Shown here piece after piece: positions 59,096 to 64,000 of a stretch of 64,000 bases of DNA; position 1 is the stretch's first letter; each line of letters opens with the position of its first letter. The DNA lies in contig CP137675.1 of the NCBI GenBank assembly GCA_037976565.1, forward strand, positions 16,726,992 to 16,790,991, given 5' to 3'. The notes beneath the pieces are model-generated. The model saw nothing but the letters and a program-made list of their open reading frames with translations, did not search any database and was not told the DNA's origin. Both the position numbers and the translations under genes were made by a program. Source of the stretch: Mesocentrotus franciscanus (taxonomy: Eukaryota; Echinodermata; Echinoidea; Camarodonta; Strongylocentrotidae).

Positions 59096-59383
59096 ATCAA
59101 GCGTTGATCGGTACATGAGACTGGTATGGAAGTCTCATCTCTTTCTTAGTAATCATTATCAAATATAAATACGGATATGGTTTCAGACAACAATATTAGC
59201 ATGATAACGCTTACCGTCGAATTTACTATGCTCAAACAAGGATTTTATCGAAGCAAAAATGAGGTGAAGAATTGAGATAAACCAACAAGTAAGTTAAATC
59301 AAAACCCAAACCCCAATTAACAATAAGAAACTGAATCAGAAGAATATTGGAAACACTTTTTTTGGAAGAACTTTGAAGAAAAT

Positions 59384-59945
59384 TTCTAAATTGTGATGAC
59401 GCTATAAGGCATTTATTGAAAACAGTTCTTATTATTGTTGTTGTTGTTGTTGTTTTTCATCATGATGCAAACATGATATTCAACTTTTAAAAAACGCTGA
59501 AAGACGTGTTAATGTAACGCTTACACGTAATAACCTAAATGAAAATTTTCTTACCGGTACTCTCTGAATTACATTCTTTAAAACGATAATTTTCTTCAGT
59601 TAACACCCAAGCAGTACAATAAACCATGTACATGTAAATAATTCCATTTCATATATCTGGCTTTTTGCCATAAAATGAGAGTTGACGTCTATATTTGCAA
59701 TAATTATAGATCTAATATTTGCCCAGCAGCCTTACCAGAACAAAAATGTTATGCTTCAATCTTGATTTCACTTCATGCTGAACTCGTAAGACTGTCAATA
59801 AAAGATTAAAAACCTGAAGGTTATGACAAATAAAAGGAAACAAATATTATAAGGACAGGCAGAATAATTAAGAATAAATACATCTTTTGTCGTCATGGTG
59901 TATTTCTTAGATTTGTCTGATTCTTTTCTGAATGACGGATCTTTT
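59384..59945. repeat. Right member of the diverged direct duplication
   Basis: Counterpart of the member at 58521, about 863 bases downstream, with a small extra segment (AGGACAGGCAGAATAATTAAG) not in the left member. Confidence 0.85.
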
Positions 59946-59993
59946 ATTCTTAATAATGATACATGTAATATGGCGGAATCCTTAAATCTGTTC

Positions 59994-60020
59994 AGAGAGA
60001 GAGAGAGAGAGAGAGAGAAA
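59994..60020. repeat. GA microsatellite
   Basis: (GA)13 approximately. Confidence 0.95.
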
Positions 60021-60145
60021 GTTTGTTAGCATAATTATATAGGCACCGTTGTTCTCATGAATATGAAGTCAACAAAATGTATTCCTCCATCTCACGTTAA
60101 ACAACGATATTACGAGCAGTTACGAAATTGACATAATGTTGGTAT

Positions 60146-60531
60146 AATTGCCAGTCGGTCTAATTCCAAGTTTACCTAATGCCCATTTTGTCTACTGTCC
60201 ATATCCATAATGGTCCAATAATCATTTGATCATAAATAATAATAATCATCAATGATTATTAGACCTTATGGATGGTAGACGAAATGGGCATTAGACAAAC
60301 TGGGAATTAGACTAACTCAGTAACTGGTTATTAGACTAAATGAATAATAGACCAAATGGGTAGTAGAATAATTGGAGATTAGACCATATGGAAATTAGAC
60401 CAAATGACTATTTGCCTAAATGGTCATTAGACCAAATGATAAGTAGATTATGAGACCATGTGGATAGTAGACGGGCTGGGTGTAGACCATATGGGAATAG
60501 ACTAATTTCGGTTGTAGACCAATCGGCAATT
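60146..60531. mobile_element. 386-bp MITE with subterminal short tandem repeats
   Basis: The left end AATTGCCAGTCGGTCTAA and the complement of the right end (AATTGCCGATTGGTCTAC) form the TIR. A short palindromic part (GTCCATATCCATAATGG against CCTTATGGATGGTAGAC) is followed by about twelve degenerate ~18-bp units of ATTAGACCAAATGG type, all in one orientation. No coding capacity. Confidence 0.7.
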
Positions 60532-60567
60532 CACCGTCTCGAGCTCCGCAATGATAATATTAAGTTG

Positions 60568-60612
60568 AGGGGATGTGGGCGGGGCGGGGACGGGGTGGGG
60601 CGGGGCGGGCTT
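60568..60612. other. G-rich tract with quadruplex potential
   Basis: Repeated GGGG or GGG runs separated by one to three bases (GGGCGGGGCGGGGACGGGG and on). More than four runs in about 45 bases satisfies the usual G-quadruplex pattern on the plus strand. Confidence 0.75.
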
Positions 60613-61178
60613 TGAGCATTCCATTACATTACTACCCACCGGGAGTTTGTTTGGGAATGAGCCATCTCAAGTAAGGCGGGAAATTAAAAAAATAATGGAC
60701 ATTAGGTCCGAGGGATGCAAATGTTGGGGTGTGTCCGAGTTGACGTATATCGGGGAGCTTCGGAGGGAGGCAGTGATGGTGTTTTTTTTTTAACCAACGG
60801 GGGTAGCTGACATCAGTCGTCAGCTATAGCTGGGCCTGTCAGTAGCGTTAGCCTATAAGATATTTCTCATTTTAAAATACATTCAAGAATCCTATCTTGC
60901 CAATTTTAAAACGATTTTAAAATATTTTTAAAAACCTTTTAAATGTTAGTTTCCTCGTCTTATTCACTCTCTGCATTCCCATCCTATCCTTCTCCAGAGT
61001 CTGTAAACAACTTTTCAACATGCAAATAATGATGGGAGGGGTTTATTAGTCATATAAAGGGCACTTCATTTGTATTGCACGAGGGAATACAAAGGGTCTT
61101 TCAAATTCAAATGTATTGAAAGTATTCACCCCCTGTCTTATTCAGGCTTGGGAAAGAGCTTTAGATATCGGGTATATT
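60613..61178. other. Intergenic, no gene seen
   Basis: Unique. A 72-codon frame overlapping the G tract is not supported as a gene. Confidence 0.4.
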
Positions 61179-61253
61179 GGTAGTCCAGAATCTGACCGGT
61201 TCTTTATTTTCCCTACACACTTGATTCAAGCCGCCGAAGATGGCGTTATCAAC
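61179..61253. mobile_element. One-ended relative of the 228-bp MITE, opposite orientation
   Basis: Starts GGTAGTCCAGAATCTGACCG and continues with diverged sequence to CAAGCCGCCGAAGATGGCGT and TATCAACG, the same order as the minus strand of the MITE at 52786. The opposite terminus was not found. Confidence 0.6.
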
Positions 61254-61423
61254 GCACTCATAATTATGCTCACCAGCCAAACCTTTCCGGTCGACACTAT
61301 GCGAGCTTGGTCATATAGCTCCATCCACTTATTCATTTATTTATTTATCACTTTATTCTGACAGGGTACCTATTAATCTCAGCTCTGTTTCAAGTACAGA
61401 CAAGACAGAAGAGCCATTTTTTT

Positions 61424-61425
61424 AA

Positions 61426-61458
<33 letters not shown>

Positions 61459-61533
61459 TTTTTGTTTTGTTTTGTTTGTTTGTTTGTTTGTTTGTTTGTT
61501 GTTGTTGTTGTTGTTGTTTTTTTTTTTTTTTGG
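61424..61533. repeat. ATT / TTTG / GTT compound microsatellite
   Basis: (ATT)n, then (TTTG)n, then (GTT)n, then poly-T and a short G run. Confidence 0.95.
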
Positions 61534-62103
61534 GGGGTCCGCGCGTGAGGCGTACTTTAGCCCCATACACGCTAGTGATGATGATATACTGTTTTGTTTA
61601 ACCCCGGTAGCTTCAACGGTGTTAATACTCTCCTCCTTATTAAGGGCCTTGCAATCCTATAAAGCGTTCTGATATTAATTTTCATTAAATGTCTTGATAA
61701 TAGACAAAATTTCATTATTTATTGTCTTCAAGTATACCCTTATCTGCCACGATGTAGACATGGTAATCAAAAGCTATGATCGGTCTCGCTTTGCATTTTT
61801 CACGAGTTTTGCTTATTTGGTACTGGAGGATTGAAAATAAGTCGTTTACATGATTACATTTAAGCGTTTTCCCCAATATTTTCAAGACAATATCATTTTT
61901 GTTGATCAAAGTTTTTATCTAGGTTTATGTCTCATGCTAATTTTAAGGAAAAGCAATCGTATATAGCAACGATTGAATACAGGACGGGTCAATATCACGT
62001 GTAATACACGATGTAATTATCATAATAATAATACTCTGTATTTATAATGATTAATACATCTACGCTATAGATCAGTCGCTATTATTGTTCCCGATTCTTG
62101 CTA
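61534..62103. other. Intergenic, no gene seen
   Basis: No supportable feature. Confidence 0.4.
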
Positions 62104-62345
62104 CGACAACCATTCACTAGGACAACTACCCCCGGACAACTATCCTAGGGGGTAGTTGTCCGGGTGGTAGTTGTCCTGGGGGTATTTTTCCTAGGGGTAG
62201 ATGTCTGGGGGTAGTTGTCCGGAGGGTAGTTGTCCTAGGGGGTAGTCGTCCTAGATGGTGGTTGCCCTAGGGGGTAGTTGTCCTAGAGGGTGGTTATCCT
62301 AGGGGTGGTTATGCGGGCGGTGGTTGTCCAGGGGGTAAGTGTCCG
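62104..62345. mobile_element. Foldback with ~17-18-bp tandem repeats
   Basis: Two GGACAACTACC-type units face about eleven GGGGGTAGTTGTCCTA-type units in the opposite orientation, so the left end folds back on the array (hairpin around 62119-62175). Architecture is the same as the MITE at 60146: a short inverted portion plus a one-sided minisatellite. Confidence 0.7.
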
Positions 62346-62460
62346 GATACGGTTTCGAAGGTACCGAGTGTGGGTAATTTTACTAATGCCGAAACAAAAT
62401 GATGTGTATTATTTGTTTTATAAGATGATGTTTTATTTGTTTTCATAAAATCATGTTTTA

Positions 62461-62509
62461 TAACACGTAATTTTACCTAATGACCGGTCATTAGTAAAAT
62501 TACGTGTTA
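62461..62509. other. Near-perfect 49-bp palindrome
   Basis: Arms TAACACGTAATTTTAC and GTAAAATTACGTGTTA surround CTAATGACCGGTCATTA. Only one unpaired C breaks the symmetry. Confidence 0.85.
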
Positions 62510-62872
62510 GGCAAAATAAATACCTGGTCACGTGTACGCTCTCAACCAATCATTTGATTACGATCCGCTTCATCATCTTATAATAGCTGATAAATAACTC
62601 GTTGACGTTATCTTTATCAACATCTTATAATAAAAGCACTTTGTTCCCAACTTGTTTGGGAGGGTATAGCAGAGAGAGAAGTGTATATTCCCACGATTAA
62701 CGACGATTTATTATTATTCTTATTTGTTCATCGTCTTAACAAACGTGACAATGCTATTTGAATGTTTTGATGACAACAATAAAGGACATTGGGGTACTTT
62801 GTTTATGGAGCGTCACATCATACACAGTCATGGCAATCACATGGCACATGAATTTAACGAGCATGATCAGCG

Positions 62873-62919
62873 TTTGTGTGTAATTGGGTTTTTACAGACG
62901 TGTATCAATCAGATATGAC
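62873..62919 (-). mobile_element. SINE 3'-tail fragment
   Basis: Matches the tail of the SINE in the A units (TTACAGACGTGTATCAATCA, then GATATGA). The body is missing. Confidence 0.55.
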
Positions 62920-62966
62920 TTGATTTAATTATTTTAAAGAAAATTGAATTTGAATTCCGGGCGATA

Positions 62967-63004
62967 CTCTCTCTCTCTCTCTCCCCCTCTCTCTCTCTCT
63001 CTCT
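62967..63004. repeat. CT microsatellite
   Basis: (CT)n interrupted by CCCC; an ATT/ATC-rich run follows at about 63140-63172. Confidence 0.95.
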
Positions 63005-63399
63005 CGCTACGTAATTGCAGTCATTTTCCCTCTCATACTTCCTTCTTACCTCGAAGTATGTAAGGTGCATGTGTATACCAGGATAGAGGAAATAATAGCA
63101 TCGCTAAAATGATTCTTCTTCTTCTTCCTCTTATCATAATCATTATTATTATTATTATCATTATCATCATGAGCAGTAGCATCATCAGCACGATCATCCA
63201 AGCCAGTGGGGCGGTCGCTTATCATCTGACTATGGCGCCACATCCGCGCTTTTAAGAGTCAAAGGGGGAATGCAAAACAGTACTATATAAATAAGCCCTA
63301 TGTATAAAGCTCAGACAGGTTTTTAGGAAATTATCGTTTCAATAGCAAACGTCGCAACCATGCTATTTCTTTTTTCTTCTTCTTCAAATCTCGTTTAAA

Positions 63400-63735
63400 A
63401 GCTACCAGCCGTGTTCACACGATGGCAATTTTGGTCGGCGTAAAGGTCGTGTTTAGAGCTAGTCGGCATAAATATGGTAAGGTCGGCGTAGTAACCGTTT
63501 GAACGATAGTCGCGTTAGCTACGCCGACCTTTACGCCGACTGACTTACTCCTGGATTTATCCAGGAGTAACGCGCTAACACGACAAGAGGGTAGCATAAG
63601 TTGACCGTGTGGATGCTCTCACTTGGCAAGTTGGTCCGAGTAAGAGCGTATGGACAACTAATGGTGTAAGTCAAATATTAATGGAATATTTATTGCTGCA
63701 GGAATTAACTTACGCCGACTAGGAAGCCCCGGCTG
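63400..63735. mobile_element. Foldback-like region with GGTCGGCGTA repeats
   Basis: TCGGCGTAAAGGTCG (about 63436) is repeated in inverted form as CGACCTTTACGCCGA (about 63526). GTCGGCGTA words recur, and TTACGCCGACTAGG lies near 63710. A perfect 10-bp-arm hairpin (ACTCCTGGAT/ATCCAGGAGT) lies at 63547-63568. Clear ends and a target duplication were not found. Confidence 0.45.
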
Positions 63736-64000
63736 AACATGGCTCCAACCAGGCCCATGCTACAACTCAATTGTTCTTTGTTAGTATACCAGGAGTTCCA
63801 TCTCACGATTACCTTTGTGTGTTCGTTCACAGAACAGTCACGTTATATAATGAAGGGTGTCACATGCCCAGAGAACCGCTATCATGCCAATCTAATGCAC
63901 ATCTCTTACGATCATCACAATTTATTTTCAATCATTATTCGATTTTTCGTATAAAGCAAACATCTGTGATTAATTTTTTCCGCGTAAAGATATAAAGATG
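63736..64000. other. Right edge, no gene resolved
   Basis: Two overlapping 70-codon frames in different phases have no recognisable features. Confidence 0.3.

Overview
This is eukaryotic, repeat-dense, AT-rich DNA. It shows spliced-gene signals, LINE, SINE and hAT-type elements, many foldbacks and minisatellites, and a RING/B-box gene of the TRIM class. The mix suggests a marine invertebrate deuterostome, most likely an echinoid; this is an impression from repeat style and gene class, not a database match. No bacterial operons, CRISPR arrays, rRNA or canonical tRNA genes were seen.

Region 1 (1-16488) is a direct duplication of at least 7.5 kb at a spacing of about 9.0 kb. The left copy ends exactly at a 500-N assembly gap (7580-8079). 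Each copy holds, in order: a minus-strand, apparently intronless TRIM-like gene (RING, B-box, coiled coil, seven 28-residue repeats, then a ~310-residue C-terminal domain); a 2.3-kb hAT-like non-autonomous element with a second hAT-like element nested inside it; a plus-strand CpG-bearing promoter and first exon; a second exon; and a small hAT-type MITE. Only the right copy continues into two further exons and a polyadenylation signal (to about 17.57 kb). The copies differ mostly by indels in G/C runs. Each TRIM copy is open where the other is frameshifted, so haplotypic or false duplication and consensus error are real possibilities.

Region 2 (17.6-22.0 kb) is mostly non-coding. It ends in a 1.53-kb TIR element flanked by TA, whose inside carries a 21-bp minisatellite that shares a core with its own terminal repeats.

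Region 3 (22.0-49.4 kb) is the most striking part: three nearly identical ~8.45-kb units (A1, A2, A3), each bounded by a 34-bp terminal inverted repeat (34 bp in A1, slightly shortened at the left end of A3) and separated by two copies of a ~1.0-kb multi-stem foldback spacer (FB1, FB2), giving A-FB-A-FB-A. Boundaries are marked by short G/C-only linkers. Each A unit is a composite holding a hAT-like GC-rich block, a LINE reverse-transcriptase C-terminal fragment with its 3' tail, a four-module foldback, a spliced-looking 143-codon ORF, a reverse-oriented SINE, a 0.7-kb TIR element, a GAT/GTG microsatellite, a small hAT-type MITE and a pair of GTCACGTGA motifs.

Region 4 (49.4-64 kb) is single-copy and gene-poor. 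It has an inverted hAT-family relative with a seven-unit internal tandem array, several MITE or foldback elements, a 137-bp minisatellite, a diverged 0.57-kb direct duplication, microsatellites, a G-rich tract and short palindromes. I found no protein-coding gene there that I would defend.
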